This document shows positions 10,094 through 18,553 of a stretch of DNA of 64,000 nt, piece by piece; position 1 is the stretch's first letter; each line of letters starts with the position of its first letter. This stretch comes from an uncultured Sphingomonadales bacterium. Lineage in GTDB: Bacteria > Pseudomonadota > Alphaproteobacteria > Sphingomonadales > Rhodothalassiaceae. The stretch covers positions 1-64,000 of the forward strand of contig CANMND010000006.1 in the NCBI GenBank assembly GCA_947499155.1, read 5' to 3'. The notes below the pieces were generated by a model. It saw only the letters and a program-made list of their open reading frames with translations. It was not told the origin of the DNA and did not search any database. Made by a program: the position numbers and the translations under genes.

Positions 10094-10164
10094 GATGGGG
10101 TCGATCTTTCCAAAAACAGTCATTACCATTCTGGAATATGGAGTGTGACCATACCGAATGCAAA

Positions 10165-10184
10165 GCCTGATTTTAAAATCAGGC
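10165..10184. promoter_or_regulatory. Perfect 20-bp palindrome between ubiK and lgt
   Basis: GCCTGATTTTAAAATCAGGC is a perfect 20-base inverted repeat with no spacer. It lies in the divergent intergenic region, 72 bases from the ubiK start and 91 bases from the lgt start. The lack of a loop argues against a terminator and for a dimer-binding operator. The binding protein is not known. Confidence 0.55.
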
Positions 10185-10274
10185 CCGTCTCTTCTTAAAA
10201 TCCGCTTGTATCGCAGCTTGACAGCGCGTGTCAGCTAAAGATGATGACCATCCTGAAGCCAGAGGAGAAAGCAA

Positions 10275-11114
10275 GTGATGCTGGATATGAGCATGATGGG
10301 TGTACTGGCCTATCCGCAGATCGATCCTGTCCTGATAACGATCTTTGGCGTGCCGGTCAGATGGTATTCCCTTGCCTATCTTGGGGGCCTGCTTCTGGGC
10401 TGGTGGTGGGCGCGCCGGGTGGCGGTTCGTCTGGCAGTTCCGGTCACGCGTTTGCAGATTGACGATTTTCTGATGTGGGCGACATTTGGGGTCATTCTTG
10501 GCGGACGACTGGGTTATGTCCTGTTCTACAAGCCAATGACTTATCTAAGTGATCCGATGGCGATTTTACGTCTGTGGGACGGCGGCATGTCCTTTCATGG
10601 CGGATTGCTTGGCGTGGTCCTTGCGGTCATCCTGTTTTGCAGGAAGAACAGGATTTCCCTGTTCCGCTTTTCAGACATGATCGCAACTGTAGCTCCCATC
10701 GGATTGTTGTTGGGTCGTTTGGCCAACTTCATCAATGGTGAATTATGGGGCAGGGCAACGGATCTGCCATGGGCGATGGTATTCCCATATGACCCGTTAC
10801 AGGTGGCACGCCATCCCAGCCAGCTTTATGAAGCGGCTCTGGAGGGGCTTTTGCTGCTTCTGGTGCTTAATTTCGTTGTCTGGCGGACGTCTGTGGCCCA
10901 AAGGCGACCTGGGCTGGTCAGCGGCCTGTTCTTCATAGGCTATGGCCTGTCGCGTTATGTGGTGGAATTTGCCCGTGAGCCTGATGCCCATTTGGGCCTG
11001 CTTGCCGATTTCATCAGCATGGGACAGGTCCTGAGCCTGCCGATGATTGCCTTTGGTCTCTGGCTGGTCTGGCAATCTGGTCGACAGGATGCGAGCGGGA
11101 GTCTGGCCAAGTGA
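10275..11114 (+). CDS. lgt: Prolipoprotein diacylglyceryl transferase
   Basis: The 279-residue inner-membrane enzyme transfers diacylglycerol from phosphatidylglycerol to the lipobox Cys of prelipoproteins. Visible Lgt features are RWYSLAYLGG near residues 29-38, the GGRLGYVLFYKP segment, and HGGLLGV followed later by GRLANFINGELWGR, the Lgt signature. About seven hydrophobic segments are seen. GTG 10275 and ATG 10278 are adjacent starts, both served by AGGAG at 10263. It overlaps the next gene as GTGA, opening a three-gene run with the methyltransferase and pgeF. Confidence 0.96.
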   Translation: MMLDMSMMGVLAYPQIDPVLITIFGVPVRWYSLAYLGGLLLGWWWARRVAVRLAVPVTRLQIDDFLMWATFGVILGGRLGYVLFYKPMTYLSDPMAILRLWDGGMSFHGGLLGVVLAVILFCRKNRISLFRFSDMIATVAPIGLLLGRLANFINGELWGRATDLPWAMVFPYDPLQVARHPSQLYEAALEGLLLLLVLNFVVWRTSVAQRRPGLVSGLFFIGYGLSRYVVEFAREPDAHLGLLADFISMGQVLSLPMIAFGLWLVWQSGRQDASGSLAK

Positions 11115-12187
11115 CACCATTGGAGGCGCATCTTCGTGAGGTGATCAGCAAGGATGGCCCAATCAGCGTGCACCGCTTCATGGCCGAGGCCCTGATGCAC
11201 CCTGATCATGGCTATTATCGCAAAAATGATCCTCTGGGTCGGGACAGGGATTTTATTACAGCACCGGAAATATCACAGATATTTGGTGAACTGATCGGCC
11301 TGTGGCTTGCTGATCGCTGGGAGGCGATGGGACGGCCAAGCCCGGTAAATCTTGTAGAGCTTGGCCCGGGTCGGGGAACCTTGATGGCTGATGCCATTCG
11401 CGCCTTGTCAGTGGTCCCCAGCCTGCGCAAAGCCATTGATGTTCATTTTGTCGAATCAAATGTGACGCTGCGGGCGGCCCAGGCAAAACACACAAAGGCT
11501 ATCTGGCATGACCACCTGTCTGATGTCCCACCCGGACCCACCTTGCTGATCGCCAATGAGTTTTTTGACGCCTTGCCCATCCGGCAGTTTGTCAGGTCAG
11601 CTTCAGGCTGGTCGGAACGACTGGTTGCCATGGGCGAGAAGGGGTTTGAGTTCAGTCTGGGGCCAGACGACATAGAAAGTCTGTTAATTCCTGACAGCCT
11701 TCACAATGCCGCAGCTGGCTCAATTGTGGAGGTGTGCCCCGATGGTCTGGACGTTGCTGCAATGATTGGCCACAGGTTGTTTAAATACGGTGGCGCAGCG
11801 CTGGTGATCGATTACGGCTACGGGAAAAGTGCGGTTGGTGACAGCCTGCAGGCAATCCGGCGGCATCAGTGTGTGGATGTGTTCCACCGCCCGGGGGAAA
11901 GCGACCTGACCGCTCATGTGAATTTTGAAGAACTTGCAAGGGCAGCAGAGACAGCCGGGGTGCGGGTGCTTGGGCCTGTCACACAAGGGGAATTTTTGCG
12001 AACTCTGGGCATTGAGCTGCGTGCTGCCATGCTGAAACGGCGTGCGACCCAAAAACAAGGTGCGGATATTGATGCCGCTGTCCGTCGCCTGACCGCACCT
12101 GACATGATGGGGGATCTGTTCAAGGTGATGGCCATACAGGTTATGGACGATGCTCCCCCCGGATTTGAGGACGCTGAAGATGGCTGA
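11111..12187 (+). CDS. MidA/NDUFAF7-like class I SAM-dependent methyltransferase
   Basis: The 358-residue protein belongs to the COG1565 family. It shows ISVHRFMAEALMHPDHGYY and DFITAPEISQIFGELIGLW at the N-terminus, the SAM-binding LVELGPGRGTLMAD near 80, and IANEFFDALPIRQFV. Human NDUFAF7 methylates an arginine of complex I subunit NDUFS2, and bacterial members are candidates for the same job, though this is inferred here. The GTG start overlaps the lgt stop. Sitting between lgt and pgeF is a common alphaproteobacterial arrangement. Confidence 0.9.
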   Translation: MTPLEAHLREVISKDGPISVHRFMAEALMHPDHGYYRKNDPLGRDRDFITAPEISQIFGELIGLWLADRWEAMGRPSPVNLVELGPGRGTLMADAIRALSVVPSLRKAIDVHFVESNVTLRAAQAKHTKAIWHDHLSDVPPGPTLLIANEFFDALPIRQFVRSASGWSERLVAMGEKGFEFSLGPDDIESLLIPDSLHNAAAGSIVEVCPDGLDVAAMIGHRLFKYGGAALVIDYGYGKSAVGDSLQAIRRHQCVDVFHRPGESDLTAHVNFEELARAAETAGVRVLGPVTQGEFLRTLGIELRAAMLKRRATQKQGADIDAAVRRLTAPDMMGDLFKVMAIQVMDDAPPGFEDAEDG

Positions 12188-12947
12188 ACGAATAGAAGCC
12201 TCGTTGTTGACGGACTGCAAGGCTATATCGCACGGGTTTTTTACCCGCAGGGGCGGTGTATCTTGTGACGTCTATGAGAGCCTGAATGCCGGACGGGGAT
12301 CAGATGACAATCCAGACTCTGTTAAAGAGAATCGCGCACGAATCATCACAACACTTGGTGCAGAACGGCTGGCCACGCCTTATCAGGTTCATGGCGCGCG
12401 CGCTGTAGTGGTGGACGAGACGTTTGACTTTGAGGCGCCGCCAAAAGCCGATGGCCTTGTCACCGACAGGCGCGGTCTTGCTGTCGGTATCGTCACAGCC
12501 GATTGCGCACCTGTATTGCTGGCGGACAGTGAGAGGGGCGTCATTGCCGCCTGTCATGCGGGTTGGCGTGGCGCTGCGTCCGGTATTATCGAGGCAACAG
12601 TCGCCTGCATGGAAAGTCTTGGGGCAAGGCGTGACAATATCACTGCAGCTCTTGGGCCGATGATCGGGCAGGAATCATATGAAGTTGGCCCGGAAGTGCG
12701 TGCTGCCTTTTTGACTATAGAGCCGTTTTTTGCCAATTTTTTTGCCGATGGCATCCAGGCTGATAAATATTGGTTTGATCTGGAAGGGGCCGTAGCTGGC
12801 TGCCTTGCGGTCAGCGGAGTGGCGATGGTTGAGCCTTTGGGGCGCGACACTTACCGTGAATCTGGTCATTTTTACAGCTACCGTCGCGCGACCCACGAGC
12901 ATCATCCAGATTATGGCCGTCAACTCTCGGCAATCATGCTGCGATGA
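12180..12947 (+). CDS. pgeF: Peptidoglycan editing factor PgeF (YfiH, multicopper-polyphenol-oxidase fold)
   Basis: The 255-residue protein has the YfiH/DUF152 pattern: HGFFTRRGGVS, LNAGRGSDD, QVHGARAVVVD, VTADCAPVLLAD, ACHAGWRGAASG and a late TYRESGHFYSYRR. The Cys and His residues in TADCAP, CHAGWRG and QVHG form the metal/substrate site. Known members act as purine nucleoside phosphorylase/adenosine deaminase-like enzymes or in peptidoglycan precursor editing. ATG 12180 overlaps the upstream gene by eight bases. Confidence 0.9.
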   Translation: MAERIEASLLTDCKAISHGFFTRRGGVSCDVYESLNAGRGSDDNPDSVKENRARIITTLGAERLATPYQVHGARAVVVDETFDFEAPPKADGLVTDRRGLAVGIVTADCAPVLLADSERGVIAACHAGWRGAASGIIEATVACMESLGARRDNITAALGPMIGQESYEVGPEVRAAFLTIEPFFANFFADGIQADKYWFDLEGAVAGCLAVSGVAMVEPLGRDTYRESGHFYSYRRATHEHHPDYGRQLSAIMLR

Positions 12948-13078
12948 GCTTGCAGGCGCCGGGACAGTTTACAGAGATGTTTTCACTTGCTAAGAGCACG
13001 CCATCCGCGCGGGCCAAGGGAGACGGTTCCCGGAAGCGCATATGGATTTTGGGATAAACCGTGCAGACGGAGCCGCAG

Positions 13079-14011
13079 ATGAAGATTCTCACCGGCAATT
13101 CAAATCAGCCATTGGCTGAAGCCATTGCCTCGTACCTCAATATTCCTTTGACGAAAGCCAGTGTAAAACGCTTTTCTGATCAGGAGATATTCGTAGAAAT
13201 TCATGAGAATGTGCGGGGTGAGGACGTCTTTGTCTCTCAGTCGACCAGCTATCCCGCAAATGATCACCTGATGGAACTTCTGGTCTGTATTGACGCTTTG
13301 CGTCGCGCATCCGCCAGACGTATCACTGCTGTTCTTCCTTATTTCGGCTATGCAAGACAAGACAGAAAGCCTGGACCGCGGACACCGATCTCAGCCAAGC
13401 TCGTGGCTAACCTCATTACCACAGCAGGTGCTGACAGGGTTCTCACCATGGATCTTCATGCGGGTCAGATTCAGGGCTTTTTCGATATTCCGACGGACAA
13501 TCTTTATGCCCTTCCGGTTTTGGGCCGTGACCTGAAAGAACATTACAGCCCAGACGATCTGATGATTGTCTCTCCTGATGTGGGGGGCGTTGTGCGGGCG
13601 CGGGCCTATGCCAAACGCGTTGGTGCCCCTCTGGCCATCGTTGATAAGCGGCGCGAGGCTGCAGGTGTATCCGAGGTCATGAACATCATCGGCGACGTTG
13701 AAGGCAAAGTCTGCGTGCTGGTTGACGATATTGTCGATTCTGCCGGGACTTTGTGCAATGCGGCGGCTGCCATGATGCAGGCCGGTGCCAAAGCTGTGTC
13801 AGCCTATGTCAGTCATGGCGTCCTGTCAGGTGGAGCGGTTGCGCGGGTTGATGCATCTGTCCTTAAGGAACTGGTCATAACCGATTCGATCCAGGCAACC
13901 GAAGAAGTGCAGAAATCGGAGAAAATCCGCAGGATCAGCATTGCACCGCTTATTGCAGAAGCGATGAATCGTATCAGTCATGAAACATCCGTCTCAAGCC
14001 TGTTTGATTAA
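13079..14011 (+). CDS. prs: Ribose-phosphate pyrophosphokinase
   Basis: The 310-residue enzyme makes PRPP from ribose-5-phosphate and ATP for nucleotide, His and Trp synthesis. Diagnostic blocks are [18 protein letters not shown], the flexible-loop region [21 protein letters not shown], the cation-binding [14 protein letters not shown] and the PRPP-binding [16 protein letters not shown] 13079 has GGAG five bases upstream; GTG 13061 is in frame but would extend the conserved N-terminus. Its product links functionally to the nucleoside island further right. A weak hairpin (about 14022-14049) follows. Confidence 0.96.
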   Translation: MKILTGNSNQPLAEAIASYLNIPLTKASVKRFSDQEIFVEIHENVRGEDVFVSQSTSYPANDHLMELLVCIDALRRASARRITAVLPYFGYARQDRKPGPRTPISAKLVANLITTAGADRVLTMDLHAGQIQGFFDIPTDNLYALPVLGRDLKEHYSPDDLMIVSPDVGGVVRARAYAKRVGAPLAIVDKRREAAGVSEVMNIIGDVEGKVCVLVDDIVDSAGTLCNAAAAMMQAGAKAVSAYVSHGVLSGGAVARVDASVLKELVITDSIQATEEVQKSEKIRRISIAPLIAEAMNRISHETSVSSLFD

Positions 14012-14164
14012 CTTCCAAGTAATTTAATGGCGCCAACGTGGCGTTAAATGTAACTTTTGCCGCAATTTTGCTGTAAAATACACTTATCCTGTGTGAATTG
14101 TGCAGTCTGGGACACCGGCTTTGTCGATGATCTGCATTGCACTCCATAACAGGAGATAAAGAAC

Positions 14165-14893
14165 ATGCGTCTATTTATTGCACTAACTGCACTTATAGCA
14201 TTATTTCTATCGGCAACGGTGCAAGCCAGTTCACATGGCTCCAAAGAGTACGGGTCAAAGACAGTCGTTGAAACTCTGGCCTCCAACGATAATTATTCTA
14301 CGCTAGTCAAGGCCGTAAAGGCGGCAGGATTGGCGGAAACCTTGTCAGGTGAAGGCCCGTTTACCGTTTTTGCGCCAACCAACGACGCATTTGACGCATT
14401 GCCAAGTGGCAAGCTGGAATCCTTGCTGGATCCTGAAAACCGTGACGAGTTGGTGGAAATTCTTACCTATCATGTAATCGCAGGCAAGGTGATGTCTGCG
14501 GACATCATGGGTAAGACCATGGACAAGGAAACCGTCGAGGGCAGCGATATATCCATTGTAAGGAGCTCTGGTGATCGAACTGGACAAGAAGCCGATGCCC
14601 ATATGGGTGACCGTTCTGTGGACCGGATGGATGATCGTATGGATGATCGTATGGATGATCGCATGGATCAGGCCAAGCGGGATCGTGCATACGACCGCAC
14701 GGATGAAGTCAAGACGGATCATTCCTATGACCGTGATGATGACCGGACTGGCAAGAAAGCTTATGATCGTAAAGATAATAAGCACATGCAGAATACAGGC
14801 ATAATGGTTAATGATGCCAGGGTAATCAAGGCTGATATCAAGGCCTCAAATGGCGTTGTCCATGGGATTGACAAGGTTCTGATCCCCGATTGA
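14165..14893 (+). CDS. Secreted fasciclin-domain protein with Asp/Arg-rich insert
   Basis: The 242-residue protein has a signal peptide (about residues 1-22, cleavage near VQA-SS). It carries one fasciclin/FAS1 domain: TVVETLASNDNYSTLVKAV, GPFTVFAPTNDAF and LTYHVIAGKV up to about 133. A highly charged stretch (about 134-211) follows, rich in Asp, Arg and Lys with three exact MDDR units at 155-166, and the FAS1 fold resumes with MVNDARVIKADI and GVVHGIDKVLIP. Ordinary single FAS1 proteins lack this insert of about 75 residues. AGGAG precedes the ATG. FAS1 domains usually mediate adhesion; the insert's role is unknown. Confidence 0.88.
   Translation: MRLFIALTALIALFLSATVQASSHGSKEYGSKTVVETLASNDNYSTLVKAVKAAGLAETLSGEGPFTVFAPTNDAFDALPSGKLESLLDPENRDELVEILTYHVIAGKVMSADIMGKTMDKETVEGSDISIVRSSGDRTGQEADAHMGDRSVDRMDDRMDDRMDDRMDQAKRDRAYDRTDEVKTDHSYDRDDDRTGKKAYDRKDNKHMQNTGIMVNDARVIKADIKASNGVVHGIDKVLIPD
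14627..14671. repeat. 12-base tandem repeat inside the fasciclin gene
   Basis: Three units of ATGGATGATCGY run head to tail at 14627-14662 and are followed by a partial unit (ATGGATCAG). The frame is kept, so each unit encodes Met-Asp-Asp-Arg. Near identity at the DNA level implies recent slippage expansion within the insert. Confidence 0.9.
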
Positions 14894-14967
14894 TCCAGAA
14901 GTCTTGTTTGCCGGTAAATTATAGGCGGGAGGTTGTTTGGCCTCCCGCTGTTTTGTCAGGCGCTGCT

Positions 14968-16083
14968 TTACTCAGTCCGAATAAGAGGGGCAGACGGTGC
15001 ATCTGCCTGCAAGAGACGCGCTACAGTTTTTGCTATCTCACCATAGACTTTTGCCTGCGGGCTATCGGGCGCACTTGCAGTAATAGGCGTACCCGCGTCC
15101 GATGTTTCGCGAATAGTCATGTGGAGGGGGACTTCACCAAGAAAGTCTGCATTTAAGGTTCTGGCGGTTTCCCGCGCACCGCCATGTCCGAATATATCAG
15201 ACCGCTCGCCACAGCTTGGGCAAAGAAAATAGCTCATATTCTCAATAATCCCGAAAACCGGGACGTCTACCTGCCGGAACATGGCCAGCCCCTTGCGGGC
15301 GTCAATGAGGGCAATATCTTGCGGTGTTGAGACAATGACGGCCCCTTTAAGCGGTACGCGCTGGGCCATGGTAAGTTGGGCGTCACCGGTGCCGGGTGGC
15401 ATATCCACAATCAGAACATCAAGCGCACCCCATTTCACATCGCCAAGAAGTTGCGCGATGGCGGACGCTACCATCGGCCCGCGCCAGACCATGGCTTTTT
15501 CCTCGTCTACCAGATAGCCGATCGACATGGTTTTTATGCCGTGGGCTACCATCGGTTCGATGATCTTGCCGCTAACCTCGGGTTTGCCATGAAGGCCGAC
15601 CAGCCTGGGGACGGACGGGCCATATATATCAGCGTCCATCAATCCGGTGGCCAGGCCAAGCCGGGAAAGGGCGATAGCAAGATTGACAGCCGTAGTTGAT
15701 TTTCCGACGCCACCTTTGCCGCTGGCTACAGCAATCACGGCCTTAACATCACGGATACCTGCAAGCGGCGCGGGCGCTGTACGGGCGTGCCCACTCTTTC
15801 CGCCAGAATGTCCACCAGTTGCGGGCGGGCGCTCCGATGTCATGACCACAGTTGCTGACAAGACGCCGGGCAGGGATTTCAATCTGGTTTCAGCAGCTTT
15901 GCGCAATGGTTCTTTGTCTGCAGGGTGGGAATCAGTCCCTATATCGAAGGCAAAGCCAATATTTCCGTCTTTCACCACCAGACCGCTGACATAGCCCATT
16001 TGAACTATATTTTTGCCTGTCTTAGGGTCAATAATGCTTTCAAGGGTTTGAAGAACCCGCTCTTTTGTAAGGCTCATAATCAT
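14968..16083 (-). CDS. apbC: Mrp/NBP35-family P-loop ATPase, Fe-S cluster carrier
   Basis: The 371-residue protein has an N-terminal MIP18-like (DUF59) domain of about 90 residues, a linker rich in Gly, Pro and Ala, then a deviant Walker A ASGKGGVGKST at about 120-130, typical of MinD/Mrp ATPases. A CPSC motif in YFLCPSCGERSDIFG probably holds a bridging Fe-S cluster in the dimer. It is a scaffold or carrier for Fe-S cluster delivery. The start is ATG 16083 or 16077. The frame stays open upstream to 16650, but that part is antisense to hflK and is not family sequence. It is divergent from hflK. Confidence 0.92.
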   Translation of the reverse strand: MIMSLTKERVLQTLESIIDPKTGKNIVQMGYVSGLVVKDGNIGFAFDIGTDSHPADKEPLRKAAETRLKSLPGVLSATVVMTSERPPATGGHSGGKSGHARTAPAPLAGIRDVKAVIAVASGKGGVGKSTTAVNLAIALSRLGLATGLMDADIYGPSVPRLVGLHGKPEVSGKIIEPMVAHGIKTMSIGYLVDEEKAMVWRGPMVASAIAQLLGDVKWGALDVLIVDMPPGTGDAQLTMAQRVPLKGAVIVSTPQDIALIDARKGLAMFRQVDVPVFGIIENMSYFLCPSCGERSDIFGHGGARETARTLNADFLGEVPLHMTIRETSDAGTPITASAPDSPQAKVYGEIAKTVARLLQADAPSAPLIRTE

Positions 16084-16260
16084 ATTCGTCCGGGTTGATG
16101 CGCGATGACCTGTGCCAAAATTGCGGCTTATAGCATCATGGCGGCGTTGCGGTTGGGCGCTCACTCCCATATATAGCGAGACGGATGTTTTTTGCAAAAG
16201 CGCAGATCGCCACAGGGCGTATGTGTTTTTGTGCAGGTTACATAGGGGAGAGATGATCTT

Positions 16261-17379
16261 ATGCCTTGGCAGAATACCGGCGGTGGCGGTGGCGGTGGCG
16301 GACGTGGCCCATGGGGCAGCGGTCCGCAGGGGCCGCGCGGTCCTCAAGGACCACAGCCCAATCTGGATGAACTCATGCGCAAGGGCCAGGATCGTCTGAA
16401 ACAGATCCTTCCTGGTGGTGCTGGTGGTAAAAGTGGAATCATGCTTTTGATCATTGGCGCGCTCTTGTTGTGGGCGGCATCTGGTATTTATCGCGTTAAT
16501 ACGGATGAACAAGGTGTCGTCTTGCGCTTTGGAAAGGCCGCTGAGCAGCCGACATTGCCCGGTCTTCACTGGCATCTTCCCTGGCCGATTGAGACAGCGC
16601 TTACACCGGCTGTAACCGTTGTGAACCGTGTTGATGTGGGCTTTCGGCAAGGTATGACCCAGCGGGGTCGCCCGGCCAATCTGCTGAATGAAAGCCTGAT
16701 GTTGACTGGCGATGAAAATATCGTCGATGTTGCTTTCACAGTTTTCTGGCAGATCAAGGACGCCAAGCGTTATTTGTTTAATATTCAGTCACCACAGGAA
16801 GACACGGTTAAAGCTGTTGCAGAAAGTGTTATGCGCGAGATCGTCGGCAAAACACCGATATCGCGTGTCCTGACCGAAGGCCGTGGAGAAATTCAGCGAG
16901 AAGTAACTGCGCGCCTGCAGAATGCTTTGGATGAATATGGTGCCGGCATTCTGGTCCGAGAGGTGAAGCTTGAGAAGGTTGACCCACCTGCACAGGTGAT
17001 TGATGCCTTTCGGGATGTTCAGGCGGCTGAAGCTGACCGTGAACGCTTCCGCAACGAAGCAGAACGTTATGCCAACCAGATTATTCCAGAAGCTCGCGGC
17101 AAGGCAAATCAGCTTTTACAAGAAGCAGAAGCCTATAAAGAACAGATCATTGCGGAATCACAGGGTGATGCTGCACGCTTCATGTCAGTTTATGAAGAGT
17201 ACAAGCAGGCACGTGATGTGACGACGCAGCGTATCTATCTGGAAACCATGGAAACTATCCTGAAGGATATGAATAAGGTGATCATGGATGAAAACGCCGG
17301 AACTGGCGTAGTTCCTTATATGGCCCTTCCAGAAATTAAGCGTAAAAGCGGAACTCCCGCGTCAGGAGGCAGGCCATGA
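16261..17379 (+). CDS. hflK: FtsH protease regulator subunit HflK
   Basis: The 372-residue protein has a Gly/Pro/Gln-rich cytosolic N-terminus (eight consecutive Gly near residues 7-14), one transmembrane helix (about 58-78), then a SPFH/band-7 domain (YRVNTDEQGVVLRFGK onward) and a long Ala/Glu/Gln coiled coil. HflK forms the large periplasmic-facing cage with HflC around FtsH and modulates membrane protein turnover. The ATG follows GGGGAGAG. Its stop overlaps hflC as ATGA. Confidence 0.95.
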   Translation: MPWQNTGGGGGGGGRGPWGSGPQGPRGPQGPQPNLDELMRKGQDRLKQILPGGAGGKSGIMLLIIGALLLWAASGIYRVNTDEQGVVLRFGKAAEQPTLPGLHWHLPWPIETALTPAVTVVNRVDVGFRQGMTQRGRPANLLNESLMLTGDENIVDVAFTVFWQIKDAKRYLFNIQSPQEDTVKAVAESVMREIVGKTPISRVLTEGRGEIQREVTARLQNALDEYGAGILVREVKLEKVDPPAQVIDAFRDVQAAEADRERFRNEAERYANQIIPEARGKANQLLQEAEAYKEQIIAESQGDAARFMSVYEEYKQARDVTTQRIYLETMETILKDMNKVIMDENAGTGVVPYMALPEIKRKSGTPASGGRP

Positions 17380-18239
17380 GTACCCGTTCCATTATATTGC
17401 TTGTTCTGGCCGTCGTTCTGGTGGCGGTAGCAAGCACAGGTCTGTTCACTATTCGGGAAACTCAGCAAGTCATCGTTATGCAGTTTGGTGACCCGCGTAA
17501 AGTGGTGCAAGAGCCTGGGCTGCACTGGAAAATACCTTTCCTTCAGCAGGCAAGCTATTTCGATTCCCGCATCCTTAATCTTGATATCCCGGAACAGGAA
17601 GTGATCGCATCGGACCAAAAGCGTCTTGAGGTGGATGCTTTTGCCCGGTTCCGGATAACACAACCACTTCTGACCTATCAGACGGTCCGTAATGAACAGG
17701 GTGCGAAAAGCCGGATTGAAACCATTCTGGTGTCCAACATGCGCGAGGTTCTTGCGTCTGAAGCATTCAGGACAATTGTATCTGGCGACCGCTTTATGCT
17801 GATGAACCAGATCAGGGACACTGTGAACGCCAATGCTAAGGATTTCGGGATTGAGATCATCGATGTCCGTCTGCGCCGTGTGGACCTGCCAGAAGCGAAC
17901 TCACAGAAAATCTACGACCGCATGCGGACAGAACGTGAGCGAGAGGCTGAAGAAGCCCGCGCAGAAGGCCGTGAACAGGCAGCACGCATCAGGGCACAGG
18001 CTGAACGTGAGCGGACGGTTCTGATTGCTGAGGCCGCAAGAGATGCGCAGGTCCTGCGTGGTGAAGGCGATGGGTCTGCCGTCAAGATCTTTGCCGATGC
18101 CTATAGCACCGATGTGGAGTTTTTTGAATTCTACCGCACCATGGAAGCCTATCGTAATTCCCTGGGTGGTGAAGATACGACATTGGTTATGACGCCTGAT
18201 ACCGGCTTTCTGAACTATCTGAAAGGATTGAAGAAATAG
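17376..18239 (+). CDS. hflC: FtsH protease regulator subunit HflC
   Basis: The 287-residue partner of HflK has an N-terminal transmembrane helix (about 5-25), a band-7 domain with TIRETQQVIVMQFGDPRKV and GLHWKIPF, and a Glu/Arg/Ala coiled-coil stretch (MRTEREREAEEARAEG). It ends with SPFH-typical YRTMEAYRNSL. It is translationally coupled to hflK. The downstream DUF2065 gene and degP make a membrane-quality-control cluster, a frequent order in alphaproteobacteria. Confidence 0.95.
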   Translation: MSTRSIILLVLAVVLVAVASTGLFTIRETQQVIVMQFGDPRKVVQEPGLHWKIPFLQQASYFDSRILNLDIPEQEVIASDQKRLEVDAFARFRITQPLLTYQTVRNEQGAKSRIETILVSNMREVLASEAFRTIVSGDRFMLMNQIRDTVNANAKDFGIEIIDVRLRRVDLPEANSQKIYDRMRTEREREAEEARAEGREQAARIRAQAERERTVLIAEAARDAQVLRGEGDGSAVKIFADAYSTDVEFFEFYRTMEAYRNSLGGEDTTLVMTPDTGFLNYLKGLKK

Positions 18240-18261
18240 TTGTGTTTCAGGCGATAATACT

Positions 18262-18462
18262 ATGATCGGGATTGAGTGGACTGATCTGGGGGTGGCGCTT
18301 GGCCTTGTCCTTGCTATTGAGGGCGCGGCCTATGCGCTGGTCCCGGATCTGGTCCGCCGGATGTATGCGACATTGCTTATGGAACCAGTGCCCAGATTGC
18401 GCATTATGGGTGCTGTGGCTCTGGCGCTTGGTGTCCTGATCGTATGGGCAATCCGAGGATAG
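18262..18462 (+). CDS. DUF2065 small membrane protein
   Basis: The 66-residue protein is almost entirely two hydrophobic helices (about 8-27 and 45-63) joined by a short basic loop with PDLVRRMYATLL. This matches the DUF2065/YjeT family, which is commonly coded next to hflKC. Its function is not established; the location suggests a link to the HflKC-FtsH complex or envelope stress. It lies 22 bases after hflC. Confidence 0.88.
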   Translation: MIGIEWTDLGVALGLVLAIEGAAYALVPDLVRRMYATLLMEPVPRLRIMGAVALALGVLIVWAIRG

Positions 18463-18553
18463 GATAATGGGTGAAGTGTCAGGTTTTGAGTCGGAGCGGG
18501 ATGCAGTCTGTCTCCAATATCAAAAAATAAACCAGCCTGGAAAGGAGTGGCCA

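Noticed and set aside
14022-14049. Hairpin after prs as a firm terminator
   Set aside because: The stem CGCC-AACGT-GGCG with imperfect AT flanks is short and the T-tract is weak, so it is only mentioned in the prs entry.
16084-16650. Upstream continuation of the Mrp reading frame to a 560-residue protein
   Set aside because: The extra part is antisense to the start of hflK and the intergenic region, and lacks Mrp-family sequence; the N-terminal DUF59 domain begins at 16083.
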